A stretch of 64,000 bases of DNA, from positions 1-64,000 of the forward strand of contig JTDE01002405.1 of the NCBI GenBank assembly GCA_014338405.1, read 5' to 3'. Below are positions 1 to 12,126 of this stretch, in pieces. A model generated the notes under the pieces. It saw only the letters and a list, made by a program, of their open reading frames with translations. It had not been told where the DNA came from and ran no database searches. The DNA is from Paragonimus skrjabini miyazakii. Lineage: Eukaryota > Platyhelminthes > Trematoda > Plagiorchiida > Troglotrematidae. A program made the translations under genes and the position numbers. Each line of letters opens with the position of its first letter. The first letter of the stretch is position 1.

Positions 1-1116
1 ACACCAACTAGATTGCCTACAACACTATGGCACGCTCTCCAAATGCTCGGTCGCCTACATTTGCTAGTGTTAAGCTGGGGTTATTGCGTATTCTGAATAC
101 AGTTGGAATACAATATTGTTCAACGTGTCCTATTTCAGCCAGATAGGTAAGCGTGCGGTACCTACTGTTTAGAGTGAACATTTTCAGTCGTGTCATTCAA
201 ACCAATGTTCACTCGCCAGTACACTCGGATAAAACAGTGAAACAGCAGCTTAACTCTCTACGAAATGTTTAGTTTCATCTAGTGCAATATGTAGGGCGAT
301 ATATACAGTTCTGTGTAATCACTCAATCAAAACTTGTCCACTATATTAATACGACATGATGTGCAATGAAGTGCATATTTTCTAGGCAGATTTTACAAAC
401 TGAAGAGATTTTCACAGAAAGTTTCGAAACCACATTTTGAAAGGATTTCCGATGAGCTGTGATTTTACCTACCTTGGTGCAAACTGTGCTATGTACTATC
501 ATTTAAAATGTAGAATAACGAATTTAGATGACCGGTTTTACAGGATGCTTGTACTATTTCGTATGTTCTCGTCAGTCGCTACACGTAACTGCGGTGAACC
601 TCCAAATTGTTTAATCGAGTTAAGTTTATACATCAAGTCAGTGTATACATTAGTCTGTTGTTGATCAAATGCATGACAGACGGATGCTCGAGTTCAACAG
701 TTTTGTACATGGAGGACTGACTTGCTACGTATGAAAAGCAACATCTCGGGTAACTTAATGATGACAGGGTTGTGATAACGCAACTACATACGTGAAGCGT
801 TCGTCGGGTCGATCAAATAACCACTCTCCAACAGTTGCCTTGCGATCGGAGGACCCAGCTTGCGTTGTTTGGTGGAGTCGCGTCAAGTCAGACCACACAT
901 CAAATTCTCGATATACTTTGGCCCGTGTTCCTTCAATCTAAGGCACAGGGATCGATCAATTCTGGCAGTGTAAACGTCACCGAAGCTGCAGGTGAACTGG
1001 TGGATACAGTGTATAGTGAACAGCTCTGGAATCCACGTCTTAATATGAGGATGTGTGAATGACTTGGTCCGACTGAGTAAACGCAGTGTAGTTGCATTGT
1101 AAGTGTGTCGGATGAC
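1..1116. other. Unassigned intergenic DNA
   Basis: I see no domain, RNA or repeat here. Two 75-codon open frames (437-664 and 835-1062, plus) have no recognisable motif and are within the length expected by chance in AT-rich DNA. Confidence 0.5.
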
Positions 1117-1520
1117 CTATGTAATTAGTCGCGTTAAAAGCGATGCATTACTGTCTCCTTTGTTTGGTAGCTGTATGTACACCAGTTTCTTCGGAACAGA
1201 CGTTTCTTGTTGGTTTACTACTTTTCGTTTATTGTGAAAGTCAATAAAACCTAGTGGATAACCGTTGACGACCAGGGTCTCACGAATAAATTTCAAGTCT
1301 GTATCTGGTGTATCACCTGTACCTATAGTTCGCGCTCTGTGAATTAGACAACGAACCAGCGAACGTTTGTGTTGTATGGTTGAGAAACTGTTAAAATTCA
1401 GATATTGTCCTCCCCAGGTATACTTATAATGTATTGATCGACACACTGTACCATCCTTTCATCGCCTGATGCTGATATCCAGGAAGGAGTGCGTGTCTTC
1501 TCATACGAACTCGGACGACA
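1117..1520 (-). mobile_element. Penelope-like element fragment (RT C-terminus and linker)
   Basis: Reading the minus strand gives the stretch that follows the reverse transcriptase core in Penelope-like elements. In order there are HSFLDISIRR (usual form FLDIxxxR), one stop, RSIHYKYTWGGQYLNF (usual form RSVYRKxTWTGQYLNF), SFSTIQHKRSLVRCLIHRA, a helical spacer with FIRETLVVNGYP, and KKLVYIQLPNKGDS (usual form KPVYIQLPYKGD). The catalytic palm upstream and the GIY-YIG endonuclease downstream are missing, so this is an internal fragment. The last 109 codons are open but the fragment is not a gene. The assignment rests on the order and spacing of these blocks, which recur in the PLE copies at 6.5, 12.6, 42.9 and 44.8 kb. 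Confidence 0.85.
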
Positions 1521-1792
1521 ACGCTAGATTTCGGTGCGAATAACTCAAGTTAATTCAATAGTTATTCTATGGTTCCCGTCTTGTGCGAATACTACCATGT
1601 GGTCAACATGTCGACGATAAATCGGGATGCAGTGTATTCGCGAGGCGAATCTCAGTCATAGTCATATGTCTACTTATCGCAACCCCGTCAATGTGTTTAA
1701 ATTTCATGCTTTGAAAATAAACGTTGACATATTCAGTACATAATGAGATTTTCCGAGCCGGGTGCTTTCACCTGGATATATTGGTTGTGTAA
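1521..1792. other. Unassigned DNA between PLE fragment and direct repeat
   Basis: This flanks the 5' side of the minus-strand PLE fragment. The reverse transcriptase palm would be expected here, but I could not follow its motifs in any frame. Confidence 0.4.
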
Positions 1793-1942
1793 GGCGTGTT
1801 GAGCTTTCTCCTGTATTTATTCGAATATTCGGAGAAAATTTTGTTTCTTCCATTCTTGATGTTAAGTTGAACGATGTAAATTTGGAGCCGTATAAACGCG
1901 ACAGACTTGTAAAACAGCCTTTCAAGATAGGATTGACTATAC
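1793..1942. repeat. Dispersed direct repeat, copy 1 (about 150 bp)
   Basis: This matches 2618-2766 in the same orientation over its full length, with one single-base length difference and about three quarters of positions identical by eye. Shared landmarks are GCGTGTTGAGCTTT at the left end, AATATTCGGAGAAA, GGTTGAACGATG-like sequence, and GAGCCGTATAA followed by a CGACAGACTT/TGATAGACTT block. All frames look alike between the copies, which fits a non-coding repeat unit rather than a protein exon. I do not recognise the family. Confidence 0.75.
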
Positions 1943-2617
1943 CACGCGCCACATAAATACCTCATAATTTCATCTTTGTCGCACATGCTTTGGAGAGAAT
2001 CATGGATTTGCATGCATGCATCTTTTGGTTTGTCTTCGGAGCAAATCACGCGAACAGTCGCCGTATATTCGGGACCGAGATTTTCTGTGTTAATTATTGC
2101 CAGGAGGAAAATCCGATATATATGAAACGCAATATATATCGAGGACAAACCAGCGTAGCCTTTCGAGTAGTGATGGTGGGTAGTGATGGTGGCTTTTAAC
2201 TTCACTGCATTATTCGATGGAGTGACCCAGAGTGATTAATTTCGTTGCTGAACCTACTCGAAGTCGGCGGTTTCATTCATAAACTATGTTACAGATATCG
2301 GTTCGTGAGACAAAATTATCAATCTTGACAGCTCGGACTTGATTGTTTGTAGGATGAGAGAAATACAGAACATAAACAAATTAGTGCTTCTCTTGCACAC
2401 TATATGAAATGCGCTAACACGATTGCAAATCACTACCTGTTCCGAATGTTTGTAAACACGCCCAATTTACACAACTGAACACTCACAATGGATGCATTCT
2501 TAGAAGTGACTGATTAAATAAACAGACGATCATGTCGAGAATGATTTGTAGAAGGAATCTGTGAACTAATAATTGGGAACTGACTGTTTTCAGCTGAAAA
2601 TATATAGGTTGAGTAGA

Positions 2618-2766
2618 GCGTGTTGAGCTTTGCCGTGTATTTTTCCGGAATATTCGGAGAAATCTTTATTTCTGTTATTCTTAATGTTAGGTTGAACGAT
2701 GAAAACATAGAGCCGTATAAGCGTGATAGACTTGCACAACAGCCTCTCACGATTGCATTGATTGCA
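2618..2766. repeat. Dispersed direct repeat, copy 2 (about 150 bp)
   Basis: This is the second copy of the unit at 1793-1942, about 825 bp downstream in the same orientation. Homology ends sharply on both sides, so the two are separate insertions or a local duplication whose flanks have diverged, not a continuous tandem array. Confidence 0.75.
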
Positions 2767-5699
2767 TGCAAATATCACGTGAATTCATTTGACACCGCTT
2801 GTCTTGCTTTCGAACAGTGGCTACTCTAGCCTAACACCCTATCTCCATGAAGACCTTTAGTGTCATGCATCGCTTAACACAACACGAAACACGCACACAA
2901 AACTCCGATTGTGCAATAACACTTTGATCGCTCAAGATAGGTGAGGTGAATAGAAATTAAACTGGATCTGAATTGACTGGTTAAACGTGATGCCACTTCC
3001 GACAGCCGTAAGTTGTGTGATATTTAGACAATGACGTAGATTAGATAATTTCAATTGTTCATCAATTCCCTGTCACGTCTCTCGAGCTGGGGCTGTCATG
3101 ATTATGAAGCTTGTACTTAAAATCGGGTGAAACAGCGAGTTATCGGACTAGGCTGCGCGATTTTGTTACGTCGTTTGTGTGAGTTGCCTGCAAGTTAAAT
3201 GGATTGGATGAAAGTGAGCAGTGAACATCCTGAAGAAGTGCTCTCCACTATTACTCTTTAATTTCACATAGAGCTTGGATGTGTTATTCGAAGTGCGAGC
3301 AATTGAATGTTTAAATTCTGCTCTCATTTCACTTTTTCTGGCAAATGTATATTACGGATGTGTTGTTGTCGTTGACTATGGGCAATGTGACACTTGTCCG
3401 AATGTTCATCATCTCCACCTTAGTGTTTGTACATTGAAAAACATACCTTCTCACTAAATCCTTGAGTACACACAAGAATATATATATATTATTATATCTG
3501 CTTCATGTTGCACCCTTCATCTGACATTCTAAAACTAAGCGCACAAACGTGTGGGCTAACAACCAGGGTTGGATTAGTCAGCTTAATATTTTAAACATAA
3601 CCTTGAGGATCAGCTGTTATTGAAGTCAACTGCCGTGTAAATTCGAATAAAAACTGCCTTTTATGCAAAGTTCCTCAGATGGCACATTCACATAGTTAAT
3701 AATAAAGAAAATTTTCCAGCCTGCAATAATTTATAAAACTGGTCAATTATATCGGCAATAATGTTATAAGTTTTATCAGTATGTATTTACAGTGTTTGTA
3801 GGCATGTACACGGCTTGATTGTGGATGTATTAACTTGCGAAACTCAACAATGATTTTGTTCTCTCACCACATGATAATTGAGCCAATAGGGGAGAACTAA
3901 CGTTGGTAAACATTGAAAACTGAAAACGTGAGATATATAATGGTTTATATACCACATTGTGCGCATTACCTTCAAGCTTGCATTCAGAGTCACACTGATG
4001 CTATCGAATACATCAGGCGTATAGAATCGCGGGATATAATATGTTTGCAAATCAGTCAATCTCAATCTGACAACCGACATCACCGCATCTTGTGAAATCA
4101 AATCTAAGTGAACACCATCTTAATCCGACTGTAAGTAACAGTCCGCACAATGCGATTGCCCATATTACCGGGCTTAACTTCGTACTCAGTCGACTTCCTT
4201 GCATATTGTCAAATTAATGCTGGTGGATGATTGCGTAATTCCGTTGCACACATTCATATGAAATCTCAAATATATATATATATATATATAGGTTATATAT
4301 TTCTGCGGAAATAAACTAGCGTTATTTGCTTATTACTTTTGTCTGATATTTTGATTCTGAATTCGTGCATTTGTCTGTCTTACCGTGAAGCATTGGAGCG
4401 GCCTGATTGTACTCAAGATTTTGAAAATGCGCAATGTTATTACCCTTGTTGACACCAATGCAAATTCACTGGGTGTAATTCTGGGAACCTGATAGGGTTA
4501 CACATGCTTATAGTTCCTGACACCGTAACAGACACAGAGTTGGCAGTAAACTGCGTGAATGAACCTGGTTTACATGCTGGGGCGGGCGAATGTCATGCCC
4601 ATAAATGTTCTGCAGTGTTACACAATCTGTTTACTACTGAACAGCGAATTCAGTATACTGCAAAACAACCACATACTATCCATACGACAACATTTACTCT
4701 GCACAACGGTTTGTAAATATAAAAGGTTTCATGCTGGCGGCTCACTAACGAGAATAAATGACCACTAAAATCGTATAAATTACCGTAGACTTTACTATAA
4801 GCCGGTTGTCAATACAATACAAAATTTGGTCAGTTTGCCTTGTTACTGTTCAAGATAACCTTTGGTGGACCAAAGTGTTTGTTTTGTATAGATCACCGCT
4901 GGCTCAGTTTTAATCTTCGTAGGCATCTGATTGTACAATGCGTAAATGATAAGGAATTGCGTTCAATAAATCGTAGTGTGTTTAGGCTAGTCTGTATGAT
5001 TAGCTATATCTGCCACAATCGAGGTTGACGCCTTAAACATGGCTGTTTTAATTGCAGTTAGCAAGTTAAACTTGGCAAATCATTCCACTGTCTCTAATCG
5101 GAAAATTATGGCTGCCCGTTAATATCAAGTGTACGGAAGATGTTTGGTGTTCACCAAGTTGAGACACTGGCAAAATAAATAAGAACACGATTCTAGCTAA
5201 ACGGTTTGATAAAACAAATATTTCTGTGTTTGGATACCAAAATGGTGATTGGTATTCATGGTGAGTTTCACGAAATGTCATTGTGTTCCGATGCCATGCT
5301 TGCCATCAACTGTTGAAACCGGGGAAAATGTCTCCAAACAACAGTATACATTGTGTTCCCTTGCAAACTTTACATCCGGTTTCATTATTGCATACAAACT
5401 TTTAATAAGTGTTCTTTTCAACTTGGTGAAACCATAAACTCCACATCCCATCCGCATTACCAATCAGACAACAATTACTACTGAACATATAGTAGTTTCT
5501 ATGCATTTCCCCTGAGGAATAAACACACTCGTCACATATGTGGATCACATTCAAACATAGTGGTTGGTACAGTTATCGAATGAGGCTGCTCGGTAGTTTT
5601 CGTTGGTGCTTGCCTCGATCGTTTTCAGTATTTATTTTGTTACATTTCTGAACAGAGAAATCAGGAACAATTTTTTGCACAATGTTTCTCTCGAGCAAA
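2767..5699. other. Unassigned AT-rich DNA with TA microsatellites
   Basis: There is no recognisable gene. Short TA-rich runs lie at 3478-3497 and a clean (TA)n run at 4270-4290. Open frames here are all under 90 codons and carry no motif that I recognise. Confidence 0.5.
4270..4290. repeat. (TA)n microsatellite
   Basis: About ten uninterrupted TA units are read directly. They have no link to any element nearby. Confidence 0.95.
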
Positions 5700-5745
5700 T
5701 TTCGCTGCATCTCATCAGGTACACACTACAGCCTGTAGGTTTATA
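5690..5745 (-). ncRNA. Possible hammerhead-like ribozyme core downstream of a PLE
   Basis: On the minus strand CTGATGAG (5711-5718) is followed eight bases after its A by CGAAAT (5699-5704). That is the order of the two conserved strands of a hammerhead core (CUGAUGA, then GAAA). It lies about 100 bases past the end of the PLE endonuclease frame, which is where PLE terminal repeats are known to carry hammerhead ribozymes. Against it, the eight bases between the strands (GATGCAGC) would make a very weak helix II, and I cannot identify a convincing helix III and cleavage triplet. I regard it as a motif match only. Confidence 0.25.
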
Positions 5746-5819
5746 TAGCAAAGTTCAATGGGTATTGCGAAGCTAAAGAACAACATCAACTACCACACAA
5801 AGACAGACACTCTCACACA

Positions 5820-7080
5820 TCAAAACGCATCAGTTACCAGGGCAATCTTGTACTGACGAACAAGTCTTTCTGTTAATTCTCGGCGCCTCCGCGAACCGGA
5901 GAAGCCTTCGGTTTTTGTTGCGTAACGTATCCGGAACACCTTCTCCAGGTTCAGTTGGGATCGACAAGTCGACAGGTAATGGGCGATTGTTGACGCTGGT
6001 TCCTTGCGACTTGTCATATTCTGACTTGAGCCCGGCATTGTGGTATCCCTGACCGTTTTGCTAACCCAAACTGAAATGTGTTCGTTGACCCGATGACGTA
6101 ACTGCCCATCCGTTCTGCCTGTGTAAGTGGCCCGGCACTCACACGAGAATTCAAAGATAATATAACATTTGGCATTGAGCGGTAGCGGTGTTTTCAAAGG
6201 TGGTGTTGGGATTTGGGTGTTGGTGAACAGCTTGACCAGTTGGGCTGCATAGAACGTGCGTCCCACAGCCGCCGCGAGACGGGCTTTTAACAGAGTGGCA
6301 ATGTCATCACCTTGATATGGTAAACGGAGATAGACGTTTAGTTTGGGGGCTTTTGTTTGCTGAATTTATCAACAAATGCCGATGGATAGTCATTTTCATT
6401 GGGCGTGGTTCACAACAATGACTTCTCTTTGGCTAATGTTTCTCTAGAACAGATTCTTCTTGCGCGATAGAACGAAGTCTTCAACAGACCCCGCTTGTAC
6501 TGGATCGGCACAAAACTGGGAAAGTTCAGGTACTGCCCAGTCCAAGTGTGTTTCCGGTAGACAGATCGCAGTAAGCGACCGTTGTTCTAGCGCTTCATGA
6601 GAATGTCTAAAAACGTCAAGATTTCTTCCTGTTCGTGATCAACGATAAAGTTAATTTTGGGAATCAGCTTATTCACTGAATCGAGCATACCCGTTGCCAT
6701 CTGCTTGGTATCGGTAATTATCAGTACACCACCAAAATTACGCCGATAGAAATGAGCCTGAGTGATAACAGCGTCTGCGTTCTGCTCCACGTGGGCAACG
6801 AAAATATCGGCTAGTGGCGGACCGAGTGGACTGGCCATAGTAACACCATCGATTTGTGTATAGCCAGCTCCCTAAAAGTAGAACTTTACGTTCGCTGTGC
6901 ATAGTAGGAGAAGGCGTTCTAGCTCAGACGTAGACAATACTATGGTCAATTGGTTTGAGTCAATATACTGACAAATTATCTTGACCATCTGCATCAGAGG
7001 GACATTTGCAAATAACATTTCTGTCTGAAATCAGGTGTCAAAACGGAGTTCGCTGCACAAGAGCCGTTTAGATACACAGG
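5820..7080 (-). pseudogene. Penelope-like element, RT plus GIY-YIG endonuclease, degenerate
   Basis: A PLE polyprotein is read right to left in several frames. From 7050 down come LFANVPL (usual SLFTNVPL), a helix with IICQYIDSN, a TAG stop, and DGVTMASPLGPPLADIF (the conserved substrate-binding block). Next is YRRNFGGVLII, where the family has YxRYVDDxxxI, so both catalytic aspartates are gone. The linker then has LLRSVYRKHTWTGQYLNF and a VYLRLPYQGDD block. The last 148 codons (6266-5820) encode the endonuclease with CECRATYTGRTDGQLRHRV and NEH, the GIY-YIG-type core seen in PLEs. Frames break near 6270-6600 and at about 6880. It is 5' truncated near 7080. It was a retrotransposon that primes reverse transcription at a nick; now it is inert. 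Confidence 0.92.
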
Positions 7081-8265
7081 TCGTAATCGATGACCAGACT
7101 TGATAAGGATTGTGCAACTAATCAAGCATACAACGCATATGTGTACAGTTGCACGTATTTGTCGAGATATCTACCAACATTAGACGTTTTACACAGGAAC
7201 TAGCAAGTTTTGTTCAGAATGCAATCATTGCTAAATCCACTTGCTCGGCGTAAAGACACCGTATCAACCTCCGTTTTGACCGCATTGGGAGAAGCAGTGA
7301 AAATGGGTCTACCACCGATTCCATTTATAACTATTATGCATGCGTTTTTGGATCGATCCAACTTTGTTTTCTAGGTAAAACAACATAGAAATCTAGCCTG
7401 TTCGGTCTGTCCTCATTCATTGTGAACTTCAGATGCTTATGTTGTGCGTTGGCTAATGATAATGCTGAACTGGTCTGAGCACTGACACCCAGCGTACAGA
7501 AAGTTTCATTACCGTAACGTTTTGTGTATTATACTGTTCAGTCAGTCAGGCCTATTTTGTTCGTTGTATGCTCTTCATTAAAATGCCAATCAGTATTGAG
7601 CTTGTCATGGAGCCAAATACATCTTCATTTTCAAAAGAGACTTCAAGGCACTCTTCGTGTTTTTGCAAAATCTGCGACAACATTTGATTAAACGGTGACG
7701 GTTGTACGATATATTTTGAGCCAGCCAAATTTTTTTCCAGTCAAAGACTGTTTGATTAATTCCGGTGTGAGAACTATCACCAACAAAATGTGAAAATGAT
7801 AGCACTATTACTAGTTACTTGTAATTTGCAATATTCGTTTCTCCGATTTGCAATAACACAATGGTTCATCAAGATTAAACTATGCTTCTAGATTCCAGGC
7901 AGGTTTTATTCTTCGAAACGATTACACACTCAACGATTATGTTAACATCCAACCCACTGAGAATTCTTTCTTCTGCCTGCTGCTGGACTAATTATGTCAC
8001 ATAATTGTTAGACCTACTGACAGAGATGACTTACATCAAAATACCTGATTTTTTTCATGTGAAGAAATGTTATGTTCTGGACTAAAATATATTCCGCGGA
8101 AATGGAACCATCTTGGCAGATTACAGGCTAACGAATATGCAATTCACTCGCCTCAATATGTGCTAGACATTCTCGCATATGTTAACACCGAACGAGTATT
8201 TCAACAGAGTATGGAGGCATTTCCGAGGTGCAATATTCACAATAGTAACAAATGTGAGTACATTG
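7081..8265. other. Unassigned AT-rich DNA
   Basis: The N-terminal part of the neighbouring minus-strand PLE would lie at the left edge, but no motif can be followed past about 7080. Short open frames only. Confidence 0.4.
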
Positions 8266-8778
8266 TCAGAAAATACTTGTTTCTGGTGTGAGTGTTATAA
8301 TGGGCATGAGTGAAGCGTGATATTCGAGTAATACTTTCGGAATAGGTATGGGTAAATTGGGAGAGAATGGTTCATGGGAATTAGAACAAGCGTTATGGCG
8401 TGGGGAATGAACGCACACGTGTTCATTTGAGATATCACGCAATGTGGGCAATGTTTGAGGTAGGTAAACAGATGTGAGTTCTAATCGTTTGATCGAAACC
8501 AATCTGTTGGCCATGAGGAACACACATCCGATTTCGATCATCCTACAAAACTGTGTTAATCTCAAATGTGATTGGTTGCATGTAGTATGCATACGTATAT
8601 ATATTGTGTAACGCGTATGCCCAGATAGCATCAACCTGAAGTGAACCGGACCAGAATGAACTGCCGAACGTTCACGACTGCATCGATTTTGGCGCTCGCC
8701 TGCTTGATGCGTACCAACCTCCCAATTAACACGACGGGGAACGCACGATTGTTTTTTCCGCAATGTACCTTGAGTCAT
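8266..8778 (-). CDS. Unrecognised 170-codon open frame
   Basis: This is one of the longest unbroken frames in the window (170 codons, minus). I recognise no domain. The N-terminal third is basic and rich in Arg, Gln and Ser (for example SCVPRRVNWEVGTHQ); the C-terminal part is Pro/Leu/His rich, with no signal peptide, membrane segment or zinc pattern. By a rough hand estimate with three stops at about 6% of codons, a frame this long has an expected count of a few tenths in 64 kb, so chance is a fair explanation. The GC-rich N-terminal half could be part of an old repeat, since a PLE tail lies 300 bp away. Treat as hypothetical. Confidence 0.2.
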   Translation of the reverse strand: MTQGTLRKKQSCVPRRVNWEVGTHQAGERQNRCSRERSAVHSGPVHFRLMLSGHTRYTIYIRMHTTCNQSHLRLTQFCRMIEIGCVFLMANRLVSIKRLELTSVYLPQTLPTLRDISNEHVCVHSPRHNACSNSHEPFSPNLPIPIPKVLLEYHASLMPIITLTPETSIF

Positions 8779-9084
8779 TTTGGCAGAAGTATGGTGCTCA
8801 ATATTTGTATAATAGGTAACTAATCATTTGCGAAAACATCAAGATTTTGCTGATTACCGACTGATCTCAAACACAGATCGTCAATTCTTATTACATTCTT
8901 AAAGTGAATATAGCGAATATTGATACGTTTACCGTGTGCAGTCATGGAAGTTGCATGTGGTACAACTGTTCCCCTGTTTACCGCCTAGAAGCTACCTTAG
9001 ATCCGTCAGGAACCTACATAAATGACGACGGACGACACACAACATCATCATTTTTAAAGTAAATAATCCAAACAGAACATAATC

Positions 9085-9230
9085 AAAGTTCCTGACGTAT
9101 TCTTGGTGATTTTTCACAGCAACCGGAAACGCGAAATCCAGTGTGCTCAAACACTGGCTATCAAACGTTGTGCTCCCTCCCTGTGTATTCAAAAACAATT
9201 TACGTTGACGATGCGGCTACCCTGGCATTC
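9085..9230 (+). mobile_element. Penelope-like element C-terminal tail fragment
   Basis: One plus-strand frame gives FLVIFHSNRK, then QTLAIKRCAPSLCIQKQF and LTMRLPW. This is the extreme C-terminus of PLE endonucleases, whose signature is A-I-K/R-R, then P-S-L-C-x-Q-K-Q-F and a final hydrophobic -LPW. The same signature occurs at 13.25 kb (KPTLCVQKQL) and 45.5 kb (NPNLCSQKKF). Nothing convincing from the RT or from the GIY-YIG core precedes it, so this is a 3' terminal scrap of about 150 bp, typical of 5'-truncated insertion. Confidence 0.75.
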
Positions 9231-12126
9231 CCATAATTTTGACTTCCAGTTTTTGTGTCCGTCTGTTTAATCCCTTGAACAATTACTTTCCGCTTTATGG
9301 AATCTTGACTCGTTTAAAATTATTCACATGTCCGTGTGTGCTAAGAATGTACGACGTTACACTCTCGAGAACAGTACATGATTTGAGTCTTATTATGGAA
9401 TTATCCAAGGTCAAAAGAACGACCTTATTCAAACAACTGGTGAACAGCTTGTGATTACCTTTCCAGCGGTAGCCTCATGAGCCTAATACATAGTTTACAC
9501 GAATTTCTGAGAAAGTTTGTCACATTTGGATTACAAGTTGTGTGGTTACAATCCACATTTTGTACATGCCTTTTTCCGTGCAATGACAAAGGCGGTGCTC
9601 TCACCGAATTGATATAACGTAACCTGGGGTATAGCCAGACTATAATTCAGTCACCGTCAGACTACCAGGCCAAAGGGTTGCATCTTTCGATAACAATGCT
9701 AGCCGTCTATCGGTTGACACATTTGGCCACTTGCAACCAATGAACTGCATTTTATCGTGTGCTAAGACCAAAACAGAATATTTGTCAGGTTTATCACCCT
9801 ATCCAACTTGTAACTTCTGTATTGAAACACATGAAGAACATCAGAAAACACGATCATCAAAATTCAACATTCTCAAAACAGTAACATTAGATAAAGGAAC
9901 TCTTAGTCATTAGCAATGATGAGTTTCGAATAGGAATGTATCACATCGATGTGTCACAGAAAAAGTTGTTTTGTGATGTCGATGGTAATATAAATTCCCA
10001 GTTCGTTCTCTAATTGTGTTGTTAAAAGTGTGAGGAAAGCTGCAAACGCCAGCCGCGATGTTCAGAAACATGATACTTTGATGAACCTTTCAACATCCCT
10101 GGTTTTGCAGATATAGGAAATTGACATTACGTTCTCCGAAACTTCAGAATACCTGTTTTTGCAATTGATAACTAATGCCTATCTATATTTTAAAAATGCC
10201 TGTTTGGCAGTGAAGCAGCTAAACATGATAATTACTTTAAATACCCATATTAAACTAGTGCGAAACATCTAAACAGCATTGAACTGAAGTGTAAAAATGA
10301 CAACACCAGCCTCACAAATCGAAAACGTGGCTTTGGCCCCTTCTCTGAGGATACAGGTTAAAAGATTAATTTGAATACAAACGTTGTGATCAAGCATGAG
10401 TTACGTTCAACTGGAACATCACAGCGGAAATTACCGTTTCCAACAGAAGTAGCCGAAGGTGTTTTATATAGTCACACATAAACGTCTCTGCAATGAGTCC
10501 AATCTATCAACAGTCCATTCGTTGCGATTTGGAAGACTAGCATTCAACTTGTCCCTGTTCGAAAGAATAGCTAACAGGAAGCTACTAGCTAATCCCTGGA
10601 TGCCCCAAACTTCGAAACAAAAAATGCATAACTTTCCAACACATCTCAATAAGTTACTGATATCTCAATAAAAAATATATCTAAAGATGGGAAAATTCCA
10701 GGGTATCCTATGTCGAGCAGTCATCCTAGCTATTTTTTCTCGTGGAATAATCTTACTGCGTGCTCAAGTATTCTTTTTCACTTGTTCTGTTATCTTACAC
10801 CTCGAATATTAGCTACATCATTACGAGGTATAGCAGCGATCCAAAACTGCTCTTTAGCCTTTTGGATCCAATTTCTGAAAGACGTCCTGTAAAGATGCAC
10901 TCGCGCTACATATTTGAGTTGACCAACTTAAATAAACAAATGGCCAACTTTCTGGGCAGCCAGTGATTTATTGTGCCCGATTCCAGTTTCATATAGTGAG
11001 TACATATCTTTGCCACTGGCACTGCGGACTTCATGACAAAATTGTTTTTAAACCAAGCTTGGCGACCAAAAAGTAATAAACGCTCAGTAAATAGAAGTCT
11101 ACAGGTTTTGATCTCCACCTTAGTACTGATTAAGTGTCCTGTTTGTTAAAACGATTTTGCGAAACATTTACCTGATACCCCTAAGGAGAAGGGCACTCTC
11201 AGTGTCTCAAACGTGTGCACAACTGCGTCCCGAATTGATGATTATGAACTCAACAAGTTAATTGCAGGTCGCTTGCACTGTTATCGATTGCTACAAAGAT
11301 AGTGAAGGGACTGACCGACAATTATTTAAGTGGGAGCTTCAGTGCACTTGGTTTTACGATCTCTTGAGCGTCAAGACTAATCTCAAAACTGATTCTCTCA
11401 CGTTACCAATTGAGTTTGTCCGTGGGAAAGTTGGACGGAAATGTCACACGAATGCAAACCAACTACCGTAATTTTCCTGAACCATTCTAAATTGCTCAAC
11501 TTTGGAAACCATTTTACAATCTGCATGAGATTTTGTAGTTATAATAGAAAGTCTTCTAATAACTTGGCTTACCAATTGCTCGCAAGATTAGTGTCCTAAA
11601 TTCAAAGTGAACGGGGCTTTTTCTAACAGATATCATACGACCACTTCTATTTGACACGGATTCCTAGTAGAACCTGTGGTTCTTTTCATATTTCTGCCGG
11701 AAGTCCCATATCTATTCTGTTCCTCATTGCTGTTATATGTTGTTGACACGAAAACTTGGCTTGTAGCGAGCGGTTTGACGTACAGTGAGAAACTGTGAAT
11801 CGGTTAACATAAATAAATGCCAAATGATTACTCCATACAAACCCATAAAATTGTTTATCATTGTATATCACGATGGGAATGTTTCAGACAGATTTGGTTA
11901 AACTCCTATTAGGTTATCAGTGACTAAAATGTCAGTCAGTTACTCTGGATAGATAGCAGATTTTGAATGCTGTTATTTAGGTTGCTTCACCAAAACATTT
12001 GAGTGGAGAATGAGCAACACATAGCTAACATTGTCTTCCTCTTATAAAAGACATTACTTTTTATAAGAAATAAAACACAGATCTACAAAAGGAGTTACGG
12101 CAGTACATCCTCTGACACACATTGAG
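9231..12126. other. Unassigned AT-rich DNA
   Basis: I see no gene, RNA or repeat that I can support. The longest frames are 60-70 codons and featureless. Confidence 0.5.
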
